DNA of 64,000 nt. It comes from Streptomyces broussonetiae. GTDB lineage: Bacteria > Actinomycetota > Actinomycetes > Streptomycetales > Streptomycetaceae. The position numbers were made by a program, and so were the translations under genes. This document shows, one piece after another, positions 43,977 through 52,976 of the stretch (position 1 is the stretch's first letter; each line of letters opens with the position of its first letter). The stretch spans positions 5,332,001 through 5,396,000 of the forward strand of contig NZ_CP047020.1 in NCBI RefSeq assembly GCF_009796285.1, given 5' to 3'. The notes beneath the pieces are model-generated. The model was not told the DNA's origin and made no database searches. It saw only the letters and a program-made list of their open reading frames with translations.

Positions 43977-44633
43977 TCAGTTGTCGGGCGCGGGTGTCGC
44001 GTCACCGCCCGTGCCGGTCTTGCCGTAGTCGGTGTGGACCGGTGGCCGGCCGACGAAGCGGCCCCCGGACCAGTCGTAGGTGATCACATCCTCGCCGGAC
44101 GGGCTGGAGATCGGATCGCCCTTCTTGTAGACCTGCTTGGTGACGGTCAGCAGGCCCTGGTCGATCTCCGCGTAGACCGGCGACTCCTCGGTCTTGAAGA
44201 CATTCTTGTACGTCCCGCCCTCGTCCCGGTACACGTACGAGCCGATGCCGACCGCGTCCGCACAGGTCAGCACGTTGACCACGACATCGTCCCGGGTGCT
44301 CCCGGTGAGCCGGCCGTAGGTGACGTCGACCGGGTACTCCTCGCCGCTGCAGGGCTTCAGCTCGTTCTTCACCGTGGTCGAGACCTGCGGGTCCTGCTTG
44401 ATCAGCGTCACCGCGTCCACCTTCTTGTACACGCCGGGCGCGCTCGCCGAGGGCGAGGCGACGGCACCGGCCACCGCCGAGGCGTGTGCCGGGCCCTCGT
44501 CCCGGGCGCCCGTGCCGCCCGTGCCGCACGCGGCGACCAAAAGGGCGAGGGCGGCGAGCACGGCCCCTGCCGTGATCACCGCCTGTGTACCGCCTGGGGC
44601 CCGGTCGGACCCGGCCCCTGTCAGGCCGCGCAA
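43977..44633 (-). CDS. cseA: Lipoprotein CseA, negative modulator of the sigma-E system
   Basis: The 218-residue protein has a lipoprotein signal with lipobox LVAAC (cysteine near residue 36), then a Ser/Ala-rich linker and an extracytoplasmic domain beginning GVYKKVDAVTLIKQDPQVSTTVKNEL. In S. coelicolor CseA lies outside the membrane and dampens sigE expression. The proposed start is TTG at 44633, inside the end of sigE (13-base overlap), because later start codons would remove the positive N-terminal residues of the signal peptide. Confidence 0.9.
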   Translation of the reverse strand: MRGLTGAGSDRAPGGTQAVITAGAVLAALALLVAACGTGGTGARDEGPAHASAVAGAVASPSASAPGVYKKVDAVTLIKQDPQVSTTVKNELKPCSGEEYPVDVTYGRLTGSTRDDVVVNVLTCADAVGIGSYVYRDEGGTYKNVFKTEESPVYAEIDQGLLTVTKQVYKKGDPISSPSGEDVITYDWSGGRFVGRPPVHTDYGKTGTGGDATPAPDN

Positions 44634-45160
44634 CGCTCCCGCTCCTCACGCTCCAGCGCGCGTGCGTCCAGATCGCGGGCCTCCAGCTCCTCGCGGAGCC
44701 GGGCGAGCGCCCGGTGCAGCGTGCTCTTGACCGTACCGGCCGACATGCCGAGGGCGGCGGCCGTCTCCTCCGTGGACATCTGCTCCCAGTGTCGCAGTAC
44801 TACAACACTGCGCTGCTTCGGCGCGAGTACCTTCATGACGTCCATCAGCAGAGCCCGGTCGGCGTGCTGCTCGGTGGAGTCGTCCACGGACGCGTCCGGC
44901 AGCTGCTCGGTCGGGACCTCCTCCAGCTTGCGGGCCCGCCACCACTCGGTCCGCGTGTTGATCATGACGCGGCGCAGATAGGCGTCGGCCAGCCGCTTGT
45001 CGGCGATGCCCTCCCAGCGGCCGTACGTCCGCACCAGCGCGGTCTGCAGCAGGTCCTGGGCGTCGACCGGGTCCGGGACCAGCCGGCGGGCGCTGCGCAG
45101 CAGCGCGTCCTGCCGGGAGCGGACGTACTCCTCGAATTCGAGCACCTCTCCCTGCGCCAT
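44621..45160 (-). CDS. sigE: ECF RNA polymerase sigma factor SigE
   Basis: The 179-residue sigma factor has region 2 (FEEYVRSRQDALLRSARRLVPDPVDAQDLLQTALVRTYGRWEGIADKRLADAYLRRVMINTRTEWWR) and region 4 (LAPKQRSVVVLRHWEQMSTEETAAALGMSAGTVKSTLHRALARL). The match to S. coelicolor SigE is close throughout. It directs transcription of cell-envelope genes after wall damage. SigE of Streptomyces has no anti-sigma partner and is controlled by CseB/CseC at its promoter. The ATG at 45160 has GGAGG upstream. The 274-base gap to mutY must hold the CseB-dependent promoter; I could not assign it. Confidence 0.96.
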   Translation of the reverse strand: MAQGEVLEFEEYVRSRQDALLRSARRLVPDPVDAQDLLQTALVRTYGRWEGIADKRLADAYLRRVMINTRTEWWRARKLEEVPTEQLPDASVDDSTEQHADRALLMDVMKVLAPKQRSVVVLRHWEQMSTEETAAALGMSAGTVKSTLHRALARLREELEARDLDARALEREERERCAA

Positions 45161-45434
45161 GATCAACCGCCTCCGTTCCCCGTTCACTCCGGCCCCGTGC
45201 CTGAAGTACCTGCGTTCCCCGTGTCCGGTGGTCTGCCGGGCACAGAAGAGAAGTTAGGCAATGGTTGTCACGGCGCTGTGCGGGCCAGCCTTCGGCTAGC
45301 AATCGGCTATCCGTCGGTTGTGTAACGGAAGTAGGTCCGGGGTAAGGGGGGAGGGGGCTATGTCCCTTTATGGGGGGCTTTGTCGGTCGAGATGGCCCGT
45401 AACGAAGGCCCGGCTCCTGTGACTTGGCTGTCCG

Positions 45435-46310
45435 TCAGCTCAGCGGCAGCCGATACAGGCCGCCCGGCAGCGGCTCCACCAGACCGTCCGCGACCAGACC
45501 GTCGAGCGCGCGGGCGCGCTGCACCGGCTCGTGCCAGACCCGGTCCAGCACCGCCTGCGGCACCGGCGCGTGCGCCTCCCGGAGCACGGCCAGCAGCTTG
45601 CCGCGCACCTGGCGGTCGGTCCCGGCGTACGTCTGCCCGCGGCGCGGCGGTCCGACGTGCTCCGGCTTGCCGGCCAGCCGCCAGGCGCACTGCGCGGCGA
45701 TCGGGCACCGTACGCACCCCTCGTTCTTCGCCGTGCACACCAGCGCGCCCAGCTCCATGGAGGCGGCGGCCCAGCGCGCGGCGGTCCGCTCGTCCACGGG
45801 CAGCAGTTCCCGGGCGAGCCTGCGCTCGGCGGCCGTGGTCGCGTTCGGCGGGTACTGCACCCCTGTCACCGCCCGCGCGAAGACCCGGCGCACATTGGTG
45901 TCCAGCACCGCATGCCGCTGCCCGTACGCGAACGAGGCCACCGCGGCGGCCGTGTACTCGCCGATCCCGGGCAGCGCCAGCAGCTGCGCGTGGTCCGTCG
46001 GCACGTCCCCGCCGTGCCGTTCCGTTATGGCGACCGCGGCGCCGTGCAGCCTGAGCGCCCGGCGCGGATAGCCGAGCCGGCCCCAGGCGCGTACCGCCTC
46101 GCCCGGCGCCTCCTTCGCGAGGTCGGCGGGGCGCGGCCAGCGGGCCAGCCACTCCTCGTACACCGGCAGCACCCGGTTGACCGGGGTCTGCTGGAGCATG
46201 AACTCGCTGACCATCACGCCCCACGGGCCCGCGTCCGGGCGGCGCCAGGGGAGGTCGCGGGCATGGGTGTCGAACCAGGCGATCACGGGGGTGTGGAGCT
46301 TCTCAGTCAT
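45435..46310 (-). CDS. mutY: A/G-specific adenine DNA glycosylase
   Basis: MutY removes adenine mispaired with 8-oxoguanine. The 291 residues include MVSEFMLQQTPVNRVLPVYEEWL (conserved LQQT region), the helix-hairpin-helix LPGIGEYTAAAVASFAYGQ, catalytic Asp in VLDTNVRRV, and the 4Fe-4S ligands C-x6-C-x2-C-x5-C (CTAKNEGCVRCPIAAQC). The C-terminal MutT-like domain is short, ending at VEPLPGGLYRLPLS, as in other actinobacteria. The ATG at 46310 is chosen; the open frame upstream is not conserved. It lies upstream of sigE on the same strand. Confidence 0.93.
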   Translation of the reverse strand: MTEKLHTPVIAWFDTHARDLPWRRPDAGPWGVMVSEFMLQQTPVNRVLPVYEEWLARWPRPADLAKEAPGEAVRAWGRLGYPRRALRLHGAAVAITERHGGDVPTDHAQLLALPGIGEYTAAAVASFAYGQRHAVLDTNVRRVFARAVTGVQYPPNATTAAERRLARELLPVDERTAARWAAASMELGALVCTAKNEGCVRCPIAAQCAWRLAGKPEHVGPPRRGQTYAGTDRQVRGKLLAVLREAHAPVPQAVLDRVWHEPVQRARALDGLVADGLVEPLPGGLYRLPLS

Positions 46311-46489
46311 GGCCTTCCGATCCTGCCACGCCTCGGCGGGCAGGGTGGGTGACGGCGCGGTCACCGAGCGTGGCGAACAGTGAAGAAGCCTGGGAGTGAC
46401 GGCAGTTGCCGGAATGATGATCGGGAAAAGTTGGCGCCGGTGCGGCGGGTGACGCAAGCAAGCGCGCCGATCTCTCGTACAGTTTCCGC

Positions 46490-47302
46490 GTGGGATCTCT
46501 GCGCAATCCGGTCGGGCCGCTTCCCTCCTCCATCTACTGGCGAAGGAGGGCCGTACTGCTGTCCGTGGTCGTCGTGTCGGCGCTGCTGATCACATGGGTC
46601 GTCACCGCCGGCGGCGGCGGGGGCGGCAAGAAGCGCAGCGAGGCGTCCAACGGCAAGAACCCCGCGCACACGATCACCCCCGGTCCGTCCTCGTCCGGCC
46701 CCGCGATCAGCCAACACCCGGGCGGGCGCGACGAGTCGGGCGGCGGGGGGAGCGGCTCCTCCTCGGGCGACGACGGCGGTTCCGGTTCCGCCGGCTCCTC
46801 TTCCGCGGGCTCCTCCGGGTCCGGCGGCGGTGCGTCCTCGGGGGTGGCGGGCGGCGGCAGCGTCGTCGCGGGGGATGTGCTCCCGGCGTCCTCCCCGCTG
46901 CCCAACTGCACCTCCTCCGCAGTGGCGTTGAGCCTGAAGAGCCTGCACAACTCCTACTCGCCGGACCAGACGCCGGCCTTCCAGCTCACCGCGAAGAACG
47001 GTTCCTCCACCGACTGCAAGATCGATCTCGGGCCGAAGAACGCGGTGCTGGCCATCACGCCGACGGACGGCGGTGGCGCGTACTGGACGTCGTCCGACTG
47101 CCCCCGGGGTGCCGCGCACCTCGTCTTCCGGGTGCCGGCGGGCCAGAGCATCACCTACACCGTGCAGTGGGACCGCAGGCCGAGCGCCCCGCAGTGCGCG
47201 ACGCCCGCGGCCGGCTCGGCGAAGGCGGACACGTATCTGCTGCAGGCGAAGACACCGGGCTTCGGGAACCTGCAGACTTCGTTCGTGCTCTCGGCGGACT
47301 AG
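46490..47302 (+). CDS. Membrane-anchored extracytoplasmic protein, function unknown
   Basis: The 270-residue protein starts at GTG with MGSLRNPVGPLPSSIYWRRRAVLLSVVVVSALLITWVV, a basic N-terminus and one membrane helix (residues ~22-40). A Gly/Ser-rich linker of some 90 residues follows, then a beta-rich domain with four cysteines (NCTSSAV, TDCKIDLG, SDCPRG, PQCATP) that could form two disulfides. The N-terminal motif is strongly conserved in streptomycetes. The linker length suggests the domain reaches into the cell wall. No ribosome site is evident. Confidence 0.75.
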   Translation: MGSLRNPVGPLPSSIYWRRRAVLLSVVVVSALLITWVVTAGGGGGGKKRSEASNGKNPAHTITPGPSSSGPAISQHPGGRDESGGGGSGSSSGDDGGSGSAGSSSAGSSGSGGGASSGVAGGGSVVAGDVLPASSPLPNCTSSAVALSLKSLHNSYSPDQTPAFQLTAKNGSSTDCKIDLGPKNAVLAITPTDGGGAYWTSSDCPRGAAHLVFRVPAGQSITYTVQWDRRPSAPQCATPAAGSAKADTYLLQAKTPGFGNLQTSFVLSAD

Positions 47303-47375
47303 GAGCATCCGACAGTTCGGGGTGTCGCGCCGTGCAGCGGCGGCGCGCTCGTCGTGGCCGGCCGTGCAGTTCCTC

Positions 47376-47392
47376 GCGCCCCTCGGGGGCGC
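47376..47392. terminator. Small GC hairpin between convergent genes
   Basis: GCGCCCC (47376-47382) and GGGGCGC (47386-47392) form a short stem just before the disA stop codon on the other strand. It may help end the plus-strand transcript. Evidence is modest. Confidence 0.35.
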
Positions 47393-47395
47393 TCC

Positions 47396-48520
47396 TCAGA
47401 CGTACCGCTCGAGAATCGAGGACTCCGCCAGCCGCGACAGGCCCTCCCGCACGCTCCGCGCCCGGGCCTCGCCCACGCCGTCCACGGTCTGAAGGTCGTC
47501 GACACTCGCGGCGAGCAGCTTCTGCAGGCCGCCGAAGTGCTCCACGAGCCGGTCGATGATCGCGCCCGGCAGCCGCGGAACCTTCGCCAGCAGCCGGAAG
47601 CCGCGCGGGGACACCGCGGAGTCCAGGGTCTCGGGAGATCCGGTGTAGCCCAGCGCACGCGCCACCGTGCCGAGTTCGAGCAGCTCCGCGTGGGTCAGCG
47701 CGTCCAGCTCGGACAGCGCCTCCTCGACCGTACGGGACCGTTTCGCCGTCGGCTCGGGGACGTAGTCCCGTACGACCAGCTCGCGGTCGGGCTCGACCCC
47801 GGCGATCAACTCCTCCAGCTGGAGCGCGAGAAGACGCCCGTCCGTGCCCAGTTCGACCACGTATTCGGCGATTTCGGTGGCGATGCGCCGGACCATCTCC
47901 AGCCGCTGGGCGACGGCGGAGACGTCCCTGACCGTCACCAGGTCCTCGATCTCCAGCGCCGACAGGGTGCCCGCGACCTCGTCCAGGCGGAGCTTGTACC
48001 GCTCCAGGGTGGCCAGCGCCTGGTTCGCGCGGGACAGGATCGCCGCCGAGTCCTCCAGGACGCGGCGCTGACCGTCCACGTACAGGGCGATCAGGCGCAT
48101 CGACTGGGAGACCGAGACGACGGGGAAGCCGACCTGCTTACTGACCCGGTCCGCCGTACGGTGCCGGGTGCCCGTCTCCTCCGTCGGGATCGTCGCGTCC
48201 GGCACGAACTGCACACCCGCCCGCAGGATCTTCGACAGGTCCGACGACAGCACGATGCCGCCGTCGAGCTTGCACAGCTCCCGCAGCCGGGTCGCGGTGA
48301 ACTCCACGTCCAGCACGAAACCGCCCGTGCACATCGCCTCGACCGTCTTGTCCGAGCCGAGGACGATCAGCCCGCCGGTGTTGCCGCGCAGCACGCGCTC
48401 GAGGCCGTCGCGCAGCGCCGTACCGGGAGCCACGGCGCTCAGCGAGGCGCGCATCAGGCGATCGGAACCGGCACTCCCACCGGACTTTCCGGGAGCTGCC
48501 GCCCGGTCGTTGGCTGCCAC
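47396..48520 (-). CDS. disA: DNA integrity scanning protein DisA, diadenylate cyclase
   Basis: DisA makes cyclic di-AMP and scans DNA for branched structures. The 374-residue protein has the DAC domain with GGLIVLGSDKTVEAMCTGGFVLD, DGGIVLSSD, the catalytic DGA-like region near QFVPDATIPTEETGTRHRTADRVSKQ (RHR motif) and a central coiled-coil. The C-terminal helix-hairpin-helix domain is LLAASVDDLQTVDGVGEARARSVREGL. The GTG start has GAGGAG five bases upstream. It lies 80 bases downstream of radA on the same strand, the pairing seen widely in Gram-positive bacteria. Confidence 0.94.
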   Translation of the reverse strand: MAANDRAAAPGKSGGSAGSDRLMRASLSAVAPGTALRDGLERVLRGNTGGLIVLGSDKTVEAMCTGGFVLDVEFTATRLRELCKLDGGIVLSSDLSKILRAGVQFVPDATIPTEETGTRHRTADRVSKQVGFPVVSVSQSMRLIALYVDGQRRVLEDSAAILSRANQALATLERYKLRLDEVAGTLSALEIEDLVTVRDVSAVAQRLEMVRRIATEIAEYVVELGTDGRLLALQLEELIAGVEPDRELVVRDYVPEPTAKRSRTVEEALSELDALTHAELLELGTVARALGYTGSPETLDSAVSPRGFRLLAKVPRLPGAIIDRLVEHFGGLQKLLAASVDDLQTVDGVGEARARSVREGLSRLAESSILERYV

Positions 48521-48600
48521 TGCACTCCTCCGGTCGCAGGTTCTGACGCGCCCCCGCTCCCGCACGCGGTTCGTACGGACGGGCGAGACCTGCGCAAAGT

Positions 48601-50010
48601 CTACCGGCGGTCCTCCGCCTCCCGCGGGGCCTCTCGGCGACGCGGGCGCGGCAGCACCCGCAGCGCGTCCCCCATGTCGGCCACTTCCAGGACCTTCATG
48701 CCGGGCGGCACCTTGCCCGGATCGGTGGGCACGAGCGCGTGCGTGAAGCCCAGCCGGTGCGCCTCGGCGAGCCGTCGCTGCACGCCCGTGACCCGTCTGA
48801 CCTCGCCCGCGAGGCCCACCTCGCCGATGGCCACCAGGTTCTTCGGCAGCGGGGTGTCGCTGGCGGCGGAGGCGAGCGCCAGCGCGACCGCGAGGTCCGC
48901 GGCCGGCTCCGACAGCTTCACCCCGCCCACCGTCGCCGAGTAGATGTCCCGCTTGCCGAGCGCGCTGATCCGGCCGCGCTGCTCCAGCACCGCGAGCATC
49001 ATCGACACCCGGGAGGTCTCCAGGCCCGAGGTCGTCCGGCGCGGGGAGGGGATCTGGGAGTCGACGGTCAGTGCCTGCACCTCGGCCACCAGCGGGCGGC
49101 GGCCCTCCAGGGTGACGGTCAGGCAGGTGCCGGGGACCGGTTCGTCCCGTCGTGTCAGGAAAAGTCCGCTGGGGTCGGCCAGGCCCGTGATGCCCTCGTC
49201 GTGCAGTTCGAAGCAGCCGACCTCGTCCGTGGCGCCGTAGCGGTTCTTCACCCCGCGCACCAGGCGCAGGCGCGCGTGCCGGTCGCCCTCGAAGTGCAGG
49301 ACGACGTCCACCAGGTGCTCCAGGAGACGGGGCCCCGCGATCGCGCCGTCCTTCGTGACATGGCCCACCAGGAGCGTGGACATGCCGCGCTCCTTGGAGG
49401 CGCGGATGAGGGCGCCCGCGACCTCCCGCACCTGGGCCATGCCGCCGGGTGCGCCCTCGATCTGAGGGGAGGCGACCGTCTGCACCGAGTCCAGGATCAG
49501 CAGCGACGGCTTGACCTCGTCCAAGTGGCCGAGAATGGCGGCCAGATCGGTCTCGGCGGCCAGATACAGCTCGTCGTGCAGGGCGCCGATGCGGTCCGCG
49601 CGCAGCCGCACCTGGCTCGCCGACTCCTCGCCGGTGACATAGAGGGTGCGGTGCTCGGCGCTCGCGGACTTGGCGGCCACGTCCAGCAGCAGGGTGGACT
49701 TGCCGACGCCGGGCTCGCCCGCGAGGAGCACGACCGCGCCGGGCACGAGACCGCCGCCGAGCACCCGGTCCAGCTCGGGCACGCCGGTCGTGCGGGCGGT
49801 GGCCTGCCGGCCGTCGACCTGGCCGATGGGCACCGCGGAGGTGGTGACGCGGCCCGGCGCCGTCGTACGGACCGCGGGTGCGCCGTACTCCTCGACCGTG
49901 CCCCAGGCCTGGCATTCGGGGCAGCGGCCGAGCCACTTGGCCGTCTGCCAGCCGCACTCGGTGCAGCGGTAGGACGGGCGGTCCTTGGTGGTCTTCGTAC
50001 GGGCAGCCAT
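48601..50010 (-). CDS. radA: DNA repair protein RadA (Sms)
   Basis: RadA is a RecA-related helicase that helps process recombination intermediates. The 469 residues show the N-terminal zinc finger (CTECGWQTAKWLGRCPEC), Walker A (AGEPGVGKST), Walker B-like SLLILDSVQT, the RadA-specific VRGVKNRYGATDEVG motif and a C-terminal Lon-protease-like domain (SEPAADLAVALALASAASDTPLPKNLVAIGEVGLAGEVRRV). The ATG at 50010 is the conserved start (MAARTKTTKDRPSYRC). Confidence 0.95.
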   Translation of the reverse strand: MAARTKTTKDRPSYRCTECGWQTAKWLGRCPECQAWGTVEEYGAPAVRTTAPGRVTTSAVPIGQVDGRQATARTTGVPELDRVLGGGLVPGAVVLLAGEPGVGKSTLLLDVAAKSASAEHRTLYVTGEESASQVRLRADRIGALHDELYLAAETDLAAILGHLDEVKPSLLILDSVQTVASPQIEGAPGGMAQVREVAGALIRASKERGMSTLLVGHVTKDGAIAGPRLLEHLVDVVLHFEGDRHARLRLVRGVKNRYGATDEVGCFELHDEGITGLADPSGLFLTRRDEPVPGTCLTVTLEGRRPLVAEVQALTVDSQIPSPRRTTSGLETSRVSMMLAVLEQRGRISALGKRDIYSATVGGVKLSEPAADLAVALALASAASDTPLPKNLVAIGEVGLAGEVRRVTGVQRRLAEAHRLGFTHALVPTDPGKVPPGMKVLEVADMGDALRVLPRPRRREAPREAEDRR

Positions 50011-50228
50011 GCGGAAACCGTAGCCCCCGGCACTGACAGCCGGTCCCCGGCCCGTGTGCGGGTGCTCCCGGGACGTCTGCGGGTGAACCGGTATCGGCCA
50101 CCGGTTGTCGGGTTCGGGCCACGGAACAAAGGGTTCCTGTCCCCTTATGAGGGATCGTTTCACCCGTACGGATTAAAAGTGCTCAAGGTGCAAGAGGGGA
50201 CACTCCGCCGCCGCCTACGGTCGCACGG

Positions 50229-51950
50229 GTGATGAGCAGCAGTCCGGAGACCACGACCCGCACCACCGGCGCGCACAGAGCGCACCGCGAGGCGCGCGCA
50301 GCACGAGAGGCGCGAGATGCGCGGGAGGTGCGCGACCGCGCCGCCGCGCGCACCCTCGCCCACCGGCCGCCGGCACGTTACGAGCCGTACCTGGACGGCC
50401 TGTTCACCTATTGCCTGTCCGTGCTGTGCGACCACGACGCGGCCACCGTCGCCCTCGGCGACGTCCTCGCCCTGGCCGAGCGGCGCGCGCACCGCGTCCC
50501 GGAGGCCGCCGACCGCAGGGCCTGGCTGTACGCGCTGGCCCGATGGGCGTGTCTGCGCGGGCTGGCCGAGGCCAAGCAGAAACGTCAGGCCACACATGCG
50601 GTCGGCCGGCCCGGGGCCGCGAGGCAGGCTCCCGATCCGCCCGTCTCCTCGGAGATCCAGGAGCGCCGCCGCCGCGAACTCGCCCTGCTGGCCTGGCCGG
50701 AGGCGGCCGGTACGACCCCCGAGCAGCGTGAGGCACTGGAGCTGGCCGTCCGCCACCACCTCGCCGTGCACGAGGTCGCCGCCGTTCTCGGCATGACGCC
50801 CGGCACCGCACGCGACCTGCTCGCCTCCGCCGCCTGCGAGGTCGAGCGCACCCGTGCCGCCCTCGCCGTCGTCCAGACCGGCGGCTGTCCGGGCGTGGCT
50901 CACCTCACCGGTGACAGCGGGCTGGTCCTCAGCGCGGCCCTGCGCCGCGAACTGGTCCGGCACGTGGACGACTGCCCGCGCTGCCGCCGCACCGCCGAGC
51001 GCGCCGACCCCGCCCGCTGGCCCGGCGCCACGGTCACCCCTGCCGAGCTGCCCGTCCTGGAGGCGCCCCGCGCGGCACTGCACGTCGCCCCGGCACAGCG
51101 CCCACGCGCGCGTGGTGCGGCCGTACCCCGCTTCGACCGGCGCGGCTTCCCGGTGGACCCCAAGGACCGCGCGGCCCGCCGTGACCGCCTACGCGCGCGT
51201 GCGGTGACGACGACGGTCGTCGCCACGGTCGTGGCCGCACCCGTCCTGGCCCTGTGGGCCGCCTACCGGGGCGCCCCGACCGCCGACGGGGAAGGCCGCT
51301 CGCCCACCGCGCGCGAGGCACAGGGCCCCGACGCCCTCGGCACCGATCAGGGCGGCGGCTACGAGAACGCGGGGAACGCGAGCGCGAAGCCCGGCCCGAG
51401 TGCCGGCAAGGGTGCCGGGACGGACGTCTCCGTACAGGTCGTCAGCGTCGACGGAGCAGGCGCGAAGGGCGCGGGGCGGCTCGACGTCGGGGCCGCGAAC
51501 GACGGCGACACCACGCTGATCACCCTCACGGACGCGGGCTCCGCCCCGGTGCGCTGGTCCGCGTCCACGGCGGCGGGCTGGCTCTACCTCAGCCAGTCCT
51601 CCGGAACCCTCGAACCGGGCGGGACGGCGACGATCAGGGTGTACGTCGACCACCTCCGCGAGCCATCCGGCCACTGGCGGGCGCAGGTGGCGATCTCCCC
51701 GGCCGGCACGGTGGTCACGATCGACGGCTACGGCACGGCCCCGACCCGCCCGACGCATCCCACGCCCCCGCAGTCCTCCCCCGATCCGGATCCGACCCCC
51801 TCCGGCACTCCTCCCACCGACCCCCCTTCGAGCCCGCCGCCGTCTTCGCCCGACCCGAGCCCGACACCCACGGCCCCCTCACCGCCGGACTCCCCGGCAC
51901 CGACCCCGCCGCCCTCGGGGAGCGGGACACCGAGTCCTTCGGGGAGCTAG
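50229..51950 (+). CDS. Membrane-bound fusion: sigma-70-like regions, zinc-finger anti-sigma motif, TM helix, BACON-like domain
   Basis: This 573-residue protein appears to join four parts. Residues ~50-112 resemble ECF region 2 (LFTYCLSVLCDHDAATVALGDVLALAERR... AWLYALARW). Residues ~163-212 resemble region 4 (EQREALELAVRHHLAVHEVAAVLGMTPGTARDLLASA). HVDDCPRC (His245, Cys249, Cys252) matches the HxxxCxxC zinc motif of ZAS anti-sigma factors. One membrane helix lies at ~326-346, then an extracytoplasmic Ig/BACON-like domain (~415-505) and a Pro/Ser-rich tail. It may be a self-inhibited sigma factor or a degenerate one acting as anti-sigma. GTG 50229 and ATG 50232 are adjacent and no ribosome site is seen. 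ECF groups with fused C-terminal domains are known in actinobacteria. Confidence 0.75.
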   Translation: MMSSSPETTTRTTGAHRAHREARAAREARDAREVRDRAAARTLAHRPPARYEPYLDGLFTYCLSVLCDHDAATVALGDVLALAERRAHRVPEAADRRAWLYALARWACLRGLAEAKQKRQATHAVGRPGAARQAPDPPVSSEIQERRRRELALLAWPEAAGTTPEQREALELAVRHHLAVHEVAAVLGMTPGTARDLLASAACEVERTRAALAVVQTGGCPGVAHLTGDSGLVLSAALRRELVRHVDDCPRCRRTAERADPARWPGATVTPAELPVLEAPRAALHVAPAQRPRARGAAVPRFDRRGFPVDPKDRAARRDRLRARAVTTTVVATVVAAPVLALWAAYRGAPTADGEGRSPTAREAQGPDALGTDQGGGYENAGNASAKPGPSAGKGAGTDVSVQVVSVDGAGAKGAGRLDVGAANDGDTTLITLTDAGSAPVRWSASTAAGWLYLSQSSGTLEPGGTATIRVYVDHLREPSGHWRAQVAISPAGTVVTIDGYGTAPTRPTHPTPPQSSPDPDPTPSGTPPTDPPSSPPPSSPDPSPTPTAPSPPDSPAPTPPPSGSGTPSPSGS

Positions 51951-52044
51951 GCCCTTGTCGTCACATTCCTGTCCGCCTCGCGACGACGGGACCCAGGGGT
52001 GGGCGCGGGGAGCGTGCGGGTCGAAGAGCGGCGGGGGAGCGGGG

Positions 52045-52905
52045 TTACGGCGCCGGGTCGGCCGGGTGAGGCGCGACCAGCGGCAGCTGCGACGCCAGTC
52101 GCGCTTCGCACAGCTCGACCAGACGGTCGTAGCCGGCCTTGCCCATCAGCTCGGTCAGCTCGGCCCGGTAGGAGACGTACACCGGCTCGCCCGCGCCGTG
52201 CGCCGAGGTCGCCGAGGTGCACCACCAGTGCAGGTCGTGACCGCCCGGACCCCAGCCCCGGCGGTCGTACTCCCCGATGGACACCTGCAGCACCCGGGTG
52301 TCGTCGGGCCGGTCGATCCAGTCGTACGTCCGCCGGATCGGCAGCTGCCAGCACACGTCCGGCTTGGTCTCCAGCGGCTCCCGGCCCTCCTTGAGGGCGA
52401 GGATGTGCAGCGAGCAGCCCGCGCCGCCCGCGAACCCGGGCCGGTTCTGGAAGATGCAGGACCCCTGGAAGGGCCGCGTCTGCCGGGACCCCTCCTCGTC
52501 CTTCGACACCCAGCCGCCCCGGGTGCCCTCGTCGTGGTGCTGCCAGATCTCCGGCGTGAGCCGTGCCACGTGCTCGGCAACCCGCTTCTCGTCGTCCTCG
52601 TCGGAGAAGTGCGCGCCCAGCGAGCAGCACCCGTCGTCCGCGCGGCCCGCCTGGATGCCCTGGCAGCCGCTGCCGAAGATGCAGGTCCAGCGAGAGGTCA
52701 GCCATGTCAGATCACAGCGGAAGACCTGCTCGTCGTCCGCCGGATCCGGAAACTCCACCCAGGCGCGCGCGAAGTCGAGCCCCTTCTCGTCGCTCGCCTT
52801 CGCGGCCTGCTGGGACTTCTTCGACATGGACGACGCCTTCGCCTGCGCAGAGTCCTTCAAACCCTTGGAGGATTTGTGGCCCTTCGCCTTTTTCGTCTTT
52901 GGCAC
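52045..52905 (-). CDS. Cysteine-rich cytoplasmic protein, function unknown
   Basis: The 286-residue protein has a Lys/Ser-rich basic N-terminus (first 40 residues) and a core with many cysteines: FRCDLTWLTSRWTCIFGSGCQGI, DDGCCSLGAHFSDEDD, GSCIFQNRPGF, AGCSLHILAL and KPDVCWQLP. The clustered CxxC-like pattern with GCCSLG recalls YkgJ/DUF3109-type zinc- or iron-binding proteins, but I cannot place it firmly. The C-terminal half is rich in Trp and Tyr. It diverges from the Ppx/GppA gene with 71 bases between. Confidence 0.7.
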   Translation of the reverse strand: MPKTKKAKGHKSSKGLKDSAQAKASSMSKKSQQAAKASDEKGLDFARAWVEFPDPADDEQVFRCDLTWLTSRWTCIFGSGCQGIQAGRADDGCCSLGAHFSDEDDEKRVAEHVARLTPEIWQHHDEGTRGGWVSKDEEGSRQTRPFQGSCIFQNRPGFAGGAGCSLHILALKEGREPLETKPDVCWQLPIRRTYDWIDRPDDTRVLQVSIGEYDRRGWGPGGHDLHWWCTSATSAHGAGEPVYVSYRAELTELMGKAGYDRLVELCEARLASQLPLVAPHPADPAP

Positions 52906-52976
52906 CCGTCCAGGGTAAGCGGCCCAGCGCCGCTGCGGGGACCTTGGGCGGACGATCTGGCAGTAGCGTTCCGTAT

